NCBI GenBank assembly: GCA_001414485.1
Contig: LLEY01000098.1
Span: forward strand, 62,001 to 126,000
Direction of reading: 5' to 3'
DNA from: Calycina herbarum
Lineage: Eukaryota > Ascomycota > Leotiomycetes > Helotiales > Pezizellaceae
DNA: 64,000 nucleotides
Within the stretch, counting starts at the first letter, position 1, and every line of letters begins with the position of its first letter. A model generated the notes under the pieces. That model was not told where the DNA came from, ran no database searches, and saw only the letters and a program-made list of their open reading frames with translations. This document shows, in pieces, positions 13,917 to 26,968 of the stretch. The position numbers and the translations under genes are program-made.

Positions 13917-16900
13917 TTTGAGTACCTGCTTAGAAGTACTACTAATATAATATTAAAAACTACGCTATTATCGAGTTCGACCTCTATACTACCCCTAGCG
14001 CTAATAATACCGGTAGTACTAGTTACTACTCTTAAGAAGGAAGTGAAATTGCTAGTACTAAGAACGTTTAATAGCTTCTTAGAGAAACTTGTTAAGTTTA
14101 TTATAAAAGCTTTAATATACTTAAACTTTTATTTAGTATAGTTTGCTTATAAAACTAATTAAGTTATATAGCTTACTATCTATCTTAAGAGAGTAGTATA
14201 TAACTAGATAGAGCTATATTTAGAGGATTTTTAGAAGAATAAAACTTTAAATAGAAAAGTATTAAACCTTATAAGTAAAAGTACTTAAGGATTATTTTTA
14301 ACTATTACTAGATTTAAGAAAGGAATTAATTAGGCGTTTATAGATATAGATTTAAAGAAAAAAGCAGTATAAGCTTTATATAGCCTCTAATAAAAAAGGT
14401 TAGTAGCTAAATATACGTTAATATTCTAGTAATACTCTATATATCTTAGCTAGAACGATAAAGCCTTACGTAAGTAATACTATAGAGGATTAAAAGACAG
14501 TATTAAGAATGAATTAGCTAGGGATAACTTTCTAAACATATTTAATAAGTTAACTAATAATATAATTAAAATCGATAATTAGAATTATAAGCGGAGTCTA
14601 GAGAAAAAGAGTAGTTATAGATATTAATATTAAGGAAAAGGTAGAAAAAAGGACTATAAGGATCTTATAGAAGTTAATACTACTTAGAAGCGTTAGGTCT
14701 AAGGAAAAGAAACTTAAGACAAAGACCTACTAAGGAAAGAGCTTTCCTAGAAAGAGCGAGATCGTCGTTGTAAGTAGAACTTATATTACAACTATAGCCT
14801 CTCTAGCTATAGAGTAAATAAGTATAGTAAGAAGAAGGACTCTAAAGAGAAATAAGCTAACGCTACTATCTAAAAAGAAGTAGCTTTATTAGAAAAAATT
14901 AAACTTATAGACGAAGAACTCGAGGTTAGAGGATATAGTACGTAGATTGAAATAGATGTCTTAGATATATTAGCAGGTGCTATATACTTATAACTAAGCA
15001 AAGGAATCGAGCTCTAAGATAGTAAGGTATAAGATACTAATAATAGTAGGAATCTACTTCTTAAAGAATATTATAATATATAATTAGAAATAGAATATAA
15101 ATTACTTCTTTAAGTAGAATATAAGCTACTACTATTAATAAGTTTATTAGAGTTATTAGAATTAGAATCTAATTTGTTAAAAGTAAATCTAAGAATATAT
15201 AAGCTTAAATAAGGCGAGATATAGGTATTTATTAGAACCTTTAAGAGAGGGAATAGATAGATATATATAGAAAACTAGAAACCTAATTTCTAGAGCCTAT
15301 ATTCTACTTAAGGAATTAACTCTACTATTTTAACTACTTATAAAATAGTTTAGAATAAATAGAATAGAATAATATTAGTAAGTCTTATTACTAGAAGAGA
15401 AACTATTAAATTTAAAGAACCTAGACTAGAATAAACAATATCTAGTAAGCTATCTAGTCTACCTAAGATAGGAGATATTTAGATAGTTATAGATCTTTAG
15501 AAAGAAACCAGCTTATAGTAATAGTAGGGTTCTAACGACTTTATAAGACGCTCTAAACCTAGTTTTTTAGATACGCTATCTAATAATAAGAAAGCTATAC
15601 TAGAGATAGAGAGCTAGTATACTATAGTCGCTTTAGTTAGAAAAGTCGAAGTAATATTTTAGGAATTAGGAAGTAGAAAGTTATTTAGTATAATCTTCTA
15701 AGAGATAAATAAATATAATATAGACTAAGAAACGGAGTTAGTATAGAGAGAGCTCTTCTAACTAATAAATAGAGAACTAAATACTACTTCTAGAGAAAGT
15801 TAGTTAGTTATAACTACGAAAATTAAGAGAAAGAAACTTCGAGTTATAATTAACTCTAGAGTAACGAGTAATTTCCTCTCTCTAATAGCTTTAAAAAAGC
15901 TAAACGTCTTAATCGAGAATATAAAACTACACTATCGAGGGGTAGTTAACAGAATAGACGTTATCTACTAAGATAGGATTATTAATTAGTAAACTATTCT
16001 AATAAAGGTTAATATTAAAGAGTATTATTTAGATATATAATTTAATATTATTAAAATAGAAAGTAAGGAAGTAATACTTAGTATACTATAGATTTAGAAA
16101 CATAATCTAGATATTAATTAAAAGGTCTAAATAATAACCTTTAGTTGATATAATTACATAAGATCGTAATTATAACTATAAGACTAGAATAAGATTAGCG
16201 CTACCTCTTCTAAGATACTAGAACACCTTATCTAGGGTCCTTTATAGGTTAGTAAGAAAGCTGATAATAAAATACCTATGTAGTATAGAGAATTTAAAGC
16301 TTTATTTAAAAACCTAGAAGACTTATAAGCCTTGCTAAAACATTGTTTATAAGATTATAAGATTAAATTAAAAGAGAGTTATTATCTTTTAAAGTAAAAA
16401 CTTCAGCTATATAACTAGAAAAGTCTATAAAGAATAGAAAGTTATATAAAGAAAGGTATTAAAAAGAGATATATTAGAAAATCTAAGTTACTAATTACCT
16501 TATATACTTATTATTAAAAAGAAAGATAACTTAGATAAGAGAGTATATATTAATTATAGAGAAGTAAATTATACTATAGTTAAGAACGCTTATCTACTAC
16601 TACCTAGCTAATACTTATAAAACAAGTTAGGTAAGGTAGTACGATTTACGAAACTAGATTAATAAAACGCTTATAGACTTATATAAATAAAAACTAGAGA
16701 CGAATAGAAGACAGCGTTTACCTTACTATTAGGCCTTTATAAGTATATAGTTATACTATTTAGACTTTATAATATATTAGCTATATATTAGAGATAAAAT
16801 AATAATATTTTAAGAGATCTACTAGGAGTAATAGTAATCTATTACTTAGATAATATCTTAATCTTCTTAGAAAAAGAGGAAGAATATAAAAGATATATTA

Positions 16901-19762
16901 AAGAAGTTTTATAATAACTTAAAAAAGTAAACTCTTAATTAAAACTCTTAAAATACGAGTTTAGAATAACTTAGACACTTTTCCTAGAATAGGTATTTAG
17001 CTTAGAGAAAATAGAAATAGATCTAGTAAAGATCTAAGACATCTTAAACTAGAAGTTATTAGAGAATATAAAAGATATATAGTCCTTTCTTAGATTTATA
17101 AACTTTTACTATCTATTTATATAAGACTATATAAGATTACTAAACTAATGTTAATACTAGTTAAAAAAGCTATTAAATTTATTTAGAGTAAATAAGCTAA
17201 GAACGCTTTTTAAAAGATTAAAGCAAGGTTTATAGAAAAACCTATTTTATACGATTTTAATATAAAAAAACCTAGTATAATTAAAACAGACGCCTTAGAT
17301 ATATTAGTAGATACGATTTATCTATAACTAAATAAAAAAGGGAAACTTATATCTATTATATATTATTCTAAAACGTTTAACCTAGTATAATAAAACTATA
17401 GCATTTTTAATAAAGAATTAGTTATTATAGTATTAGCTTTAGAATACTAGAGAATTTATTTATAGCTAGTAAAACACCTAGTTACGATTTTATTTAACTA
17501 TAAGAACCTTAGAACGTTTATAATAACTAAGGAACTTACGACTAGACAGTTAGCTAGATAGGCGGAGATATTAGAAGGATTTAATATTATTATTTAATAT
17601 ATAAAAGGAACGTTAAACGCTCGAGCTAATACTCTTAGCTAGAAACCTAGATATAAGAGAAACAAAGAGTATAAGAAGATTACGATCTTAAAAACTCTTA
17701 AAAATAGAGACTTAGTACCTACTATATATAAAATAGTAGTAATAAATAACATTTAAATAGATAAAATTTAAAATATATATAAAGGTTATAACTAGTATAT
17801 AAAAGGGAAACTATAGGTTCCTAGCTCGTATATAAAAGAATTCATATAAGAATACTATACTATACCTACTTATAGCTATTAAGGAATTCGTAGAACCTTT
17901 TAGTAGATAAGATAATACTACTATATTAATTAATATTCTATAATAGTTAAGAAAGTAATAGTAGAATATAATACCTATACCTAGAATAAGGCTTCCTACT
18001 ATACTTCTTATAGATAGATAAATACTACTCTAATACTATAAATACCTTAGAAATCGATATCTATAGATTTTATTATTAAATTACTAAAATTTAAAGATCT
18101 AATAATAAGAGTTAAATATAATATAATCCTAATTATTATAGAATAACTTACGAAGTATATAATTCTAATAGTATATATAGAGTTAAGTATAGCTAAGGAA
18201 TTAGTATTTATATTCCTTAAAGAAGTAGTCTTAAGACATAGACTACTAGAAGAAATACTCTTAAATAGAGATAAACTCTTTACTTTAAAGTTTTAGATTA
18301 CTCTTATAAAACGATTAAGTACGAAAAGAAAGCTCTCTATAGCTTTTTACTCTTAGATAAATAGAGGAAACGAACGTATAAACTAAGTAGTAGAAACATA
18401 CCTTTATTATTATATAAACTACTAGTAAAATAACTAGGTAGAACTACTACTCTTAATATAGTTTACTTATAATAGTTTAATAATAGAAATAACACTTATT
18501 ATACTATTCTATACTAACTTTAGATATAAATTATTAGCGTATTAAGAACTACTATCTATAACTATTAATAACTAACTTACTTATATTTAAGTCTTGAAAA
18601 TTAAAAGTCTATATAAGAAACTTATAAGAGATTTATAGTTTATAGCTAAAAGAAATATATACTACTATAATAAACAACGTAGTTAAGAGCTAATACTAAA
18701 AGCGAGAGATAAAGTCTACTTAGTATAAAAGAATATTAATATAAAAAGACTAAGTAATAAACTAGATTATAAAAAACTTAGACTATTTAAAATCAAATAA
18801 GTTAAGAGACCTTTAAATTATAAATTAGTACTACTAAGAATAATAAACATCTACCTAGTATTCTATATATCTCTACTTAAACTAGTACTACTAGAAGCAC
18901 TACTAGCCTTAATTATAGAAATTTAACTAGTAAACCTAAACACTAAGTATAAAGTTAAGAGAATTCTTAACTATAAACTTATTAGAGGATAGGTTAAGTA
19001 TTTAATTAAATAGTTAGATTACTTATACTTAGAAAACACTTAGAAACTAAAAAGCAACCTTAACTATTACCTAAGAGAACTTTAGAAGTTCTACTATTAA
19101 AACCTAAGATTGTCTATATCTTATAATTAAGAGAAAAAGATTCTAGAAAAGCAGGGTTAAGAGCTAGATTAAAGACGGGGTTAGAAGTAGAAAGGGCGGC
19201 TAGCTTAGTAGCTTCTTTCTCTCTATACTTCTTCTCCTTCTATCTTTTCCTATCTTTTCTCTCTTTCTCCTCTTTCTCCTCTAGCTTAGCTATAGAATTT
19301 AAACTAGAGTAAATCGGCTACTGTTCTTACTCGTTAAGTTAGTACTAAAGTTTTTATAAACGAAGAACCTTAGTAGCTGCTTCCTATTAGGACTACTAGG
19401 CCTGTTCTTCTTCGTCCCTCAGTTTTCGTCGTTACTAGTTAATTAAGAACTAGTTAGAAAGTAAAGGTATTCGATTTCGTAACTTAACGTTATAGGATTT
19501 CTTCTACCTTATATACTTAGAACATTTGTTAACCTCTAAGGTTAAAGCTATAGCTATACATCTTTGTCTAGAACGTTTATATCGAGTATAAGAAGCTATC
19601 TCTTTACTAGATTTATTAATACGCTTTATAAGTTTAATCTAGCGTTTATATTTAAAGGCGTAAGTAGTATTTATATTAAAACTAGGAAAGCTAACAGCTT
19701 TTTAACGATATTTCTTAGGCTATACTTAAGTATAGAGACATACTAGTCTAAGAAGAGGATAG

Positions 19763-20216
19763 TATTACGAATCACGTTTTATATAATAAGTAGTCTAGAC
19801 AGCGTTCTAATAAGATAAGGTATAACGTCTAGGAAATAGAAGGTAATATAGAAGAGAATCTATAATATAAAAGAGTATTTAAGAATTCTAGGATCTTATT
19901 ATTAGAAGTTAGTTATAATCACGTAACTAGGAAGGTAAGCGACATAGCCGACGAGTTAACTATGTCGACTATAGTCGGGCAAATCAACTATAGCAGCTAG
20001 GGGATACGAAGGCTCTATATAAGACTAGCACGTCTGCTATTAGATAGGAGTTTCGTACTTAACTTTAGTTATTAATCTTATTATCTTATTTAATATCTTT
20101 GATATAAGTAACAAGTTTACTTCTAAGTAAACAATCTATTATATCTATACTTCTTATCTATATACTAACCTTCGAGACTTAGTTATCTTTGTTTAGTTCG
20201 TTTAAGTTTCGTTATA
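19763..20216 (+). repeat. Gypsy-A2 3' LTR (454 bp)
   Basis: It matches 13462-13916 end to end and is followed by the ACGTA target duplication. Confidence 0.85.
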
Positions 20217-22131
20217 ACGTAGTAGATTTAGATATCTCTAATTTCTTAAAGATCGTATTCTAGGGTTTTCTATCTACTCGCGCTTAGCGTACTCTAGCGC
20301 GCTTTAGTATAGACTAATTCTAGCTAGGTTCGTATATAGAAGAGAGAGAGAGGATTCGGTCTACTATTTTTAATTTAGAGAGTTTTAAAAAGAGAGTGTC
20401 GGAAATTAAGATAGAGGGTTATCTTACTTAGAGAGCCTACTAGCTATAGCTCTAACTCTTATAAAGTCTCTAAAATAACACTTTAATATAGAATAGCTAG
20501 CTAAACCTATTACTTTAAAACTAAACCTAATTATTATAAATTAAATAACTTAGAGAAGAAGACACTTATTTAATATATACTTAATCTAGATATAAGAGGA
20601 TTTACACTCTAACTAGCTAGTATAGAAGATATAGCGAATTATATTCTTAAATCGCGAGAGAGAAAACGTGTTAATAAGCTCTAGATATATCGATTCGTAT
20701 AACGTCGACTAGAATTAAAGACATGTTTTAATCGTGTTTACGACTTTTAAAAAGTCTTATACGAAGATCTAGAGCTTATTAGCACGTGGTTTTAACTTAT
20801 AGAGAATATAAGAGTAAAATATAGTGTTTTAAACTACGACTTTTATAACTTTAATAAGACGGGGTTTATAATAGGAATTATCTACCTAGTAATAGTTATA
20901 ACTCGCGCTAATTAACGTAGTAGAGGTAAGATAGTTTAGTCTAGTAATCGGGAATAAGCTATAGTAATTACTTATATTAATAGCGAGAGTTAGAACGTGT
21001 CTTCGTTTTTAATAGTTTAAAAGAAGAATTATCTCGCGAATTAGTATACTAAGAGCAGCCTCCTATATAACTAGGTTATTAAACCTATAAGTAATAGATA
21101 GACCGATAATAAGATAGGCTTAGAATAGCTACGACACTTCGATAAATATACTCGTAGTTATAAGAAAGAGCTATATTAAATACTAGTATTAGATATATAT
21201 AAGAGTTATAAATCAGCTATATTTCAAGAGTATTATAAAGCTAATAATATTATTACTCTTTATCTATCTTCTTATTCTTCTTACTTAACCTAGCTACTTA
21301 ACGTTAGATGTTTTAGTATCCTTAAATATATATATAAGCGTTAAATTAAGACTTTTATTAAAGCTTATATTAACTATATTACTAAGGTCGAGTTATTTTT
21401 AGCCTTTTATATAGCTTATAAGTAATTAATAATAACTTAAAACGCCTAAGCTAGATTCTACGGAGCTAGCTTAGTATCTTTTAATTCTTAGGCTATAATA
21501 TTAAAGCTTAATATCCGATTATAAACTTCTATATCTACTAGACCTCTCTCTACGGCTACTAACTCTTAGGTCTTATAAACCTCTTATAATATAACTAACG
21601 CTCTTTCGTAAACAACTTTAGTTAAGAATTATATTTTACGCTATTAATAAAGCTTACTAACCTCTATTTTCCAGACTATAGCTATATTAGCAAAGAGTAT
21701 AGAGCTATTAGCTTATAAGATAACTTTGTTATTAGCTGAAGTCTATACTCTTTATAAGATAAATAAAGTACTTAGTAAGCGCCGTAGAGCTAAAAAGACT
21801 CGGGTCTATTAAGAAGGTACACTTACTATAGAGGATATATAGAACGTATTAGCTTAAAAGAAGATAGAGAAACAGGCTCGACGTAATAAGCGTTCTAAAG
21901 AGAGTAGGTAAAATAAGAGGCAAACCTCTAGACGACGGTATAGCACTTATAGAAAGACTAGTTATAATATATAAACTTGTTAAGAGGTTATAGATATATC
22001 TAGTTTATTAGATTCCGAGTAGTTTTAATTAATATTATTTATTATAGTTGATTAATCTAATATTAAAGTAATAGAGTAGAGAGAAAGTACGCTACTCGGT
22101 AATATACGCTACTTAGTAATAAACTACGTTA

Positions 22132-23219
22132 TATAACTATACTATTATATACTATATTATATCTAATTAAGACTAGTTATATCTATACTCTAGTTATACT
22201 AAACTATCTTTCTCTTTTAAATAGATATAATCTTAGAAAGTTTTTATAATTTCTAACTTTTTAACTATATAATAATATTAGACTCGAGTTACTTAACTAT
22301 TAGTCTAAATTAGTCTATACTACTACTAATTTAAAGAAAAGAACTTTTAAGTTAAGTTAATATAGAATCTTATTATATAAAAGATATATAAAGTTATTTA
22401 CTTCTTATTTAACTCTCTTTTTTAAAGTAAAGTAGTATTAGTATATAATAAGAGTATATATTTATTATTATATAATTAATAGCTAATTTATTAAGTATTA
22501 TAAAATACTATATATTATATCTCTTAAACCTTTTAAAAAGGTAAAAGAAGTAGAGAATTATATATATATTAAAATACTTTAAAAGTATTTTATCTTATAT
22601 AATTAGCTTTAATTCTAGAATCTTTATCTAGATATTAATTATAAATCTAATAGTAAAGCTATTATTAAAGAAGTTATATAGTAAACAAAGTAGAAAGAAG
22701 ATCTTACTTAAGCTTCTAATAGCTCTAGAATCTTTTTCTAGGTATTAATTATAAATCTAATATTAAAGCTATTATTAAAGAAATTATATAGTAAATAGAG
22801 TAGAAAGAAGATCTTACTTAAGCTTCTAATAGCTCTAGAATACTATTCTTATATCTTAGTCTAAGCTTTAATATCTCTAGCTTAGTTAGATATATATATT
22901 AATAAGTTAATTAATTATTAATTAGATAAATAGTAGTTAGATTAGATTAATAGTTATTAATCTAATCTAATCTAATTATTAATTATACTAGTAAAAAACT
23001 TATATATTTTTAATTACGTTTATAAGATTAAATTAAAATCGAAGAAATATATTATAACAACGTAGCTAGCTTCTGCTCTACTCTTATATAAAGGTGCTTA
23101 CTAGCGTAAGAACAAATTAATTAATTAATCGATTATTAATTAACTAATAGTAATTAGAGTAGATTAGATTATAATTAATAGGTTCTATAATTAGATTAGA
23201 TTAATAGGTTTTGATTAAT
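22132..23219. other. AT-rich spacer between Fot1-A and Fot1-B, no gene
   Basis: This 1.09-kb stretch is almost entirely A+T, with no recognisable coding remnant. It holds the 110-bp tandem repeat listed separately. From about 22,880 it carries many ATTAGATT/AATCTAAT words in both orientations that could fold back on themselves. Confidence 0.5.
22621..22840. repeat. Tandem duplication, 2 x 110 bp
   Basis: 22621-22730 and 22731-22840 are near-identical (both contain TAAAGCTATTATTAAAG and AAGAAGATCTTACTTAAGC). The few differences are mostly G/A or C/T. A third partial start (GCTCTAGAA) follows. Confidence 0.8.
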
Positions 23220-23223
23220 TATA

Positions 23224-25055
23224 ACGTGTTTTATAAGCGAGTCGCCTATATAAGCGGGTCGTCTACTTTCCTCGTCGCGAACTATATACTACCTTTAAAT
23301 TATAATAGCTTAATACTACAACGTTTAATTACCTTCTTAAGAAGCTAATATTATTTTAGTAACCTAAGAACTCGAAAACAACGTGTTATTAACTAAACGA
23401 AGCGCTGTAAAGATTTACTATGTTCCTTAAAAGACTCTCTAATCGACGCGCTAGAAAGCTCTTATAACGCGATTACTAGCCTAATTCGAAAAAGCTTATA
23501 AAGCTAGAGGAGGAGGTAATAGTTAGATATATATTAGAGTTAGATTCGCGAGGGTTTTCGCTTATAAGAGATATAGTACGAGATATAGCTAATAATCTAC
23601 TAAGAGAGCGCGATAGAAAGCCTATAGATAGAAACTAGCTAGATAACTTTATAAAACGTATACCTAAGCTTAAAACTTAATAGAGTCGTTTATACGATCG
23701 TTAGTAAGCTTTAACTAAGGATCTGCGAGTTATTAGCTTATAGTTTACGCTTATATAGTCTATTAAAGAGAAATATAGTATTTAAGATAAGAATATTTAT
23801 AACTTTAACAAAAGTGGCTTTATAATAGGAGTTATTTTATTCTAACTTATTATTATAAGCTTAGAAACGTGTAGAAAGCGAAAGTAAGTTTAGCTAGGTA
23901 ATCGCGAGTAGGTTATAGTTATTTAGAGAGTTAACGTAATAGAATAGGTAATCCTGCTATTTATTATATTCGTAGGTAAAGTACTTATTTCTACCTAGTA
24001 CTAAGATATATATATACTATACGATTAGGTAATTAAGGTTAGTAATAACGGCTAGATAAATAATAAGCTTAGAGTTATATAGTTAAAGTATTTTAATAAG
24101 TATATAAAGGTATAAAGTATAGAAGGATATTATTTATTAATTATTAATAGTTATAAAAGCTATAACTCGCTTAAATTCTAGTAACTCTATAAAGACTTAA
24201 ATATTATTACTCTTTATATACCTCTATACTTATTATATCTACTATAGCCGCTTAATATAGTCTGCTTCTCGCTGTTAAAGTAAGTGTATAAAGCTGAGAT
24301 ATTAGGCTTAGTATAGAATTATATTAATTATATTACTAAAGAAACCTTTCTTTTTATATTTAAAGTAGCTTTTTATTAAGTATTTATAAAGGATAACATC
24401 TACGCGAGTTTTAAAGAGACTAGGCTAGTTCTATATAGCCTAGAAGTTATATTATTAAAGCTTGATTTAAGGCTTTATATACTAATACTAATAATACTAG
24501 AAGATACTTTATAGATATCTAAAATACTAAGTAATATATATAAAATAATAGCTTAATTAATACTTATTTAAGATCGGATTTAAAGATATTAAGACTTATT
24601 ACTTAGTTCTATTATTCAGTCTCTTAATTAACTTGAAAAAGACTTAACTAGGGTAATATATAAGGAAATTACTAGTCTTTATATAATAACTGAAGCTATA
24701 ACTAAGCGTAAAAGTCGTAAGAGAAAGTATATTAAGAGTTAAGAGATATTAATAGTAGGCGACGTAGCTAATTTAATTATATCTAAGGAAAATAGTAGCT
24801 AGAAATAAGATAAAGAGTCTAGGAAGAGAGTTTACGTAGATAGATATTATAGCCGTTATAGTAAAACTAGGTATAATTCTCGTACTTATTAGGTAGAAAT
24901 ATTAGATATAGAAGATAGCGAAAGTTCTAAAGAATACTAGATAGCTTCTATAGTAATAATAACTTTATATAGTATTAAGTATTTTATATTATAATAATAC
25001 TAGGTTGAAAAAGTAGACGACTCGCTTATATAGGCGACTCGCTTATAAAACACGT
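23224..25055 (+). mobile_element. Fot1-B: full-length Fot1/pogo-type transposon, 1832 bp
   Basis: The left end is ACGTGTTT followed by TATAAGCGAGTCGCCTA and TATAAGCGGGTCGTCTA. The right end is its complement, ending at 25055, with TA on both sides (23222-23223 and 25056-25057). Plus-strand remnants include an N-terminal helix-turn-helix block near 23,390 (KIYYVP), an NFDETGF-like block near 23,805 (reads NKSGF) and a PLNIVCFSLLK block near 24,250 like the conserved LDVGCFSPLK of Fot1/pogo DDE transposases. RIP stops occur throughout. It is complete in structure but cannot make transposase. Confidence 0.85.
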
Positions 25056-25057
25056 TA

Positions 25058-25190
25058 TAGGAATTATAGAATACTAATTAATATATAAGGTAGTATATAT
25101 AGACTAGGAAAGAGTAAGATTCTTTCTATAGTATAGGAATAAGAAAGAATAGAAATTTAATTAGAAAAATCAATTCTTTAAAGTCTAATA
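25058..25190 (+). repeat. Gypsy-A internal fragment, about 130 bp
   Basis: The sequence matches 1237-1367 of gypsy-A1 (GACTAGGAAAGAGTAAGATT and flanking sequence). It abuts the right end of Fot1-B. The left flank of Fot1-B is not gypsy-A, so the fragment is a truncated leftover. Confidence 0.7.
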
Positions 25191-25698
25191 TTATTATTAT
25201 ATAGGTAAATAAGCTTCTGACTTATATCTATCTACATGACTACTACGCTAGTACTACGCTAGCACAAGCATAAATAGTTGTACTTCGAGTACTTAGAATA
25301 GTTATAGAGAATATAATACGTATATATAACTAGATAGATTTATAACTAAGTTATACTAATACTAATCAGTGTTATACGTAGATTAGATTACTTAGTTATA
25401 AGCTTACTTATACTTACTATAGTTAAGTGTCTTTAGCTAACTAAACGTTAAGAGTAGTACTGTTATACGCCGTAGCCTACTACTACGTATAATTCTCTAA
25501 CCTCGTTTAGATTTAATTATATAAGTATACTATCTTACGCTTCGCTCTAGGATTTATATAATATATAACCTTTAAGACGAATCCACCTCGTATTAAGATT
25601 ACAGACTTAGAATCGCTTATTACTTTAACTCCTTTATATTTACTTATAAACTAAGTCTTATAGATTTACTTATATTAAATTATTAAGTAAATTAACTA
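25191..25698. other. Unassigned AT-rich spacer
   Basis: About 0.5 kb with no coding remnant. It includes a short direct repeat (CTACGCTAGTA / CTACGCTAGCA near 25,244-25,262). It could be a decayed LTR, but no partner copy is in the window. Confidence 0.35.
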
Positions 25699-25700
25699 TA

Positions 25701-26968
25701 ACGTAGTTTATTAGAACCTCGGTTATATTAGAACCTCGATTAATTTTCCTGAAATCCTACTCTCTAACTTTAACACGTGTTTATTTAACCTTCTACTATG
25801 TCTATTATTACTAAAGAATCAAAAGTTATTCTAGCTATTAAAGTAATTCGAATATCTAAAAAGCTAAGTCGATAGAAAGCTATAAAGATCTATAGAATAC
25901 CTTATTCTATACTTAATAACAGAATAAACAGCTACCTTTCTCTAGCCGACCGTCGACTAGTAAACCTTAAATTATCTAAGGTAGAAGAAGAAGTAATTGT
26001 TTAGAATATACTTAATATAGATTCTAGAGGGTTTATACTCTAGCTAGCTAGTATAGAAGATATAGCTAATTTTATCCTCGAGTTATAAAAAGGAAAACGT
26101 GTTAATAAGCTCTAGGCTTATTAGTTTATATAATAACAACTAACTCTTAAGACGCGTTTTAATCGCGTTTATAATTTCTAAAGAGCCTTATACGAAGATC
26201 CTAAGCTAATTAGCGTATAGTTTCAACTAGTTACGAATATATAGGCGAAATATAGAGTTTTAGACTACGACTTCTATAACTTCGACGAAACTAGGTTTAT
26301 AATAGACGTGATTTATTCTATAATAGTTGTTACTCGTATAGATCGACGTAGTAGAGGTAAGGTAGTTTAGCTAGGGAATCGAGAATAGGCTACTACTATT
26401 GCTTATATTAATAGTAAAGGCTAAGGTGTTTCTCTATTTTTAGTAGTTTAAGAAAAGAATTATCTTATAAATTAGTATACTAATAGCGGTCTTCTATCTA
26501 ACTAGGTTATTAAACTAATAATTAATAGATAGACGAATAATAAGATAGGTCTAGAATAGATAAAACATTTTAATTAATATACTACTGCTTATATAAGTTC
26601 TAATACTCTCTAGACCCTCTACTACTAACACTCTTCTATAGGAATCTCAGACCTCTTCTAACCTAATAGAAGCTCTTTTATAGTTAACTCTTATACGAAA
26701 TCGAATTACTCGCTATTAGAGAAGCTCGCTAACCCCTCTATTTAAGACAGTTGTAGCGCTGGCTAAAGGTATAGAGCGAATAGCTTATAAGATAACTCTT
26801 CTGTCTACCGAGGTACGTATACTTCGAGTAGTAAATAAAGCTCTTAGTAAACGCTGAAGAGCTAAAAAGGCTCGTGTCTATAAAGGGGGTATACTTATTA
26901 TAGAGGATACATAGGATATTATAGCCTAGAAAGACGTAGATAAGCAGGTACAACGCGATATAAGTATA
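25701..26968 (+). mobile_element. Fot1-C: Fot1/pogo-type transposon, 3' part lost
   Basis: The left end at 25701 is ACGTAGTT followed by TATTAGAACCTCGGTTA and TATTAGAACCTCGATTA. A transposase remnant begins near 25,798 (MSIITKESKVILAI) and continues through KLSKVEEE, DSRGF, LASIEDIAN, NFDETRFII and later blocks. It is cut at 26968 by the gypsy-A3 LTR. No right end was found on the far side of gypsy-A3, so the break is not a simple insertion. Confidence 0.8.

Larger units (their letters stand above)
13462..20216 (+). mobile_element. Gypsy-A copy 2 (A2): complete but RIP-degraded Ty3/gypsy element, 6755 bp
   Basis: It is flanked by the target duplication ACGTA (13457-13461 and 20217-20221), with LTRs 13462-13916 and 19763-20216. 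Internal order on the plus strand is: gag (about 14,000-14,880, with a decayed zinc knuckle near 14,765-14,815), protease near 15,840, reverse transcriptase with YLDNILIF near 16,845, RNase H, integrase about 17,860-18,560, and a chromodomain remnant near 18,940-19,020. A purine-rich tract (19,751-19,762) precedes the 3' LTR. It sits inside the Tc1-like element. Stops occur every few codons. Confidence 0.88.
6039..20459 (-). mobile_element. Tc1-like DNA transposon inserted in Fot1-A, itself carrying three elements
   Basis: The terminal inverted repeats begin AGAGTTAGAGCTATAGCTAG at 6039 and end with the complement at 20459. The TA target is duplicated at 6037-6038 and 20460-20461, and closing it restores the Fot1-A reading frame. 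Its own pieces are 6039-6150, 12511-13461 and 20222-20459, about 1.3 kb in total, the usual size for Tc1 elements. On the minus strand, 13,000 down to 12,520 reads as a DDE transposase end: NSHAYKDKI, LDTDYIFIKDG, then a GFNWPPSSPDLN-like block and IEKVWRWMK-like remains. Stops and substitutions fit RIP. Confidence 0.8.
5846..22129 (+). mobile_element. Fot1-A: Fot1/pogo-type DNA transposon split by nested insertions
   Basis: The left terminal inverted repeat starts at 5846 (ACGTAGTT, then two copies of TATTACTAAGTAGCGTA). The matching inverted end is at about 22083-22129, and TA target duplications lie at 5844-5845 and 22130-22131. Removing the insertion at 6039-20459 leaves about 1.86 kb, close to the 1832 bp of Fot1-B. 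The transposase frame then reads across the scar (KIYKVSKITL), continuing to LASIEDIAN, NFDETGF-like and LDVGCFS-like blocks typical of Fot1/pogo DDE transposases. Many codons are stops from RIP. The element is dead. Confidence 0.85.

Noticed and set aside
22880..23220. CRISPR-like or regulatory array of ATTAGATT words.
   Set aside because: Spacing is irregular, the words run in both orientations, and composition is almost pure A+T. It is low-complexity DNA in a eukaryotic genome.
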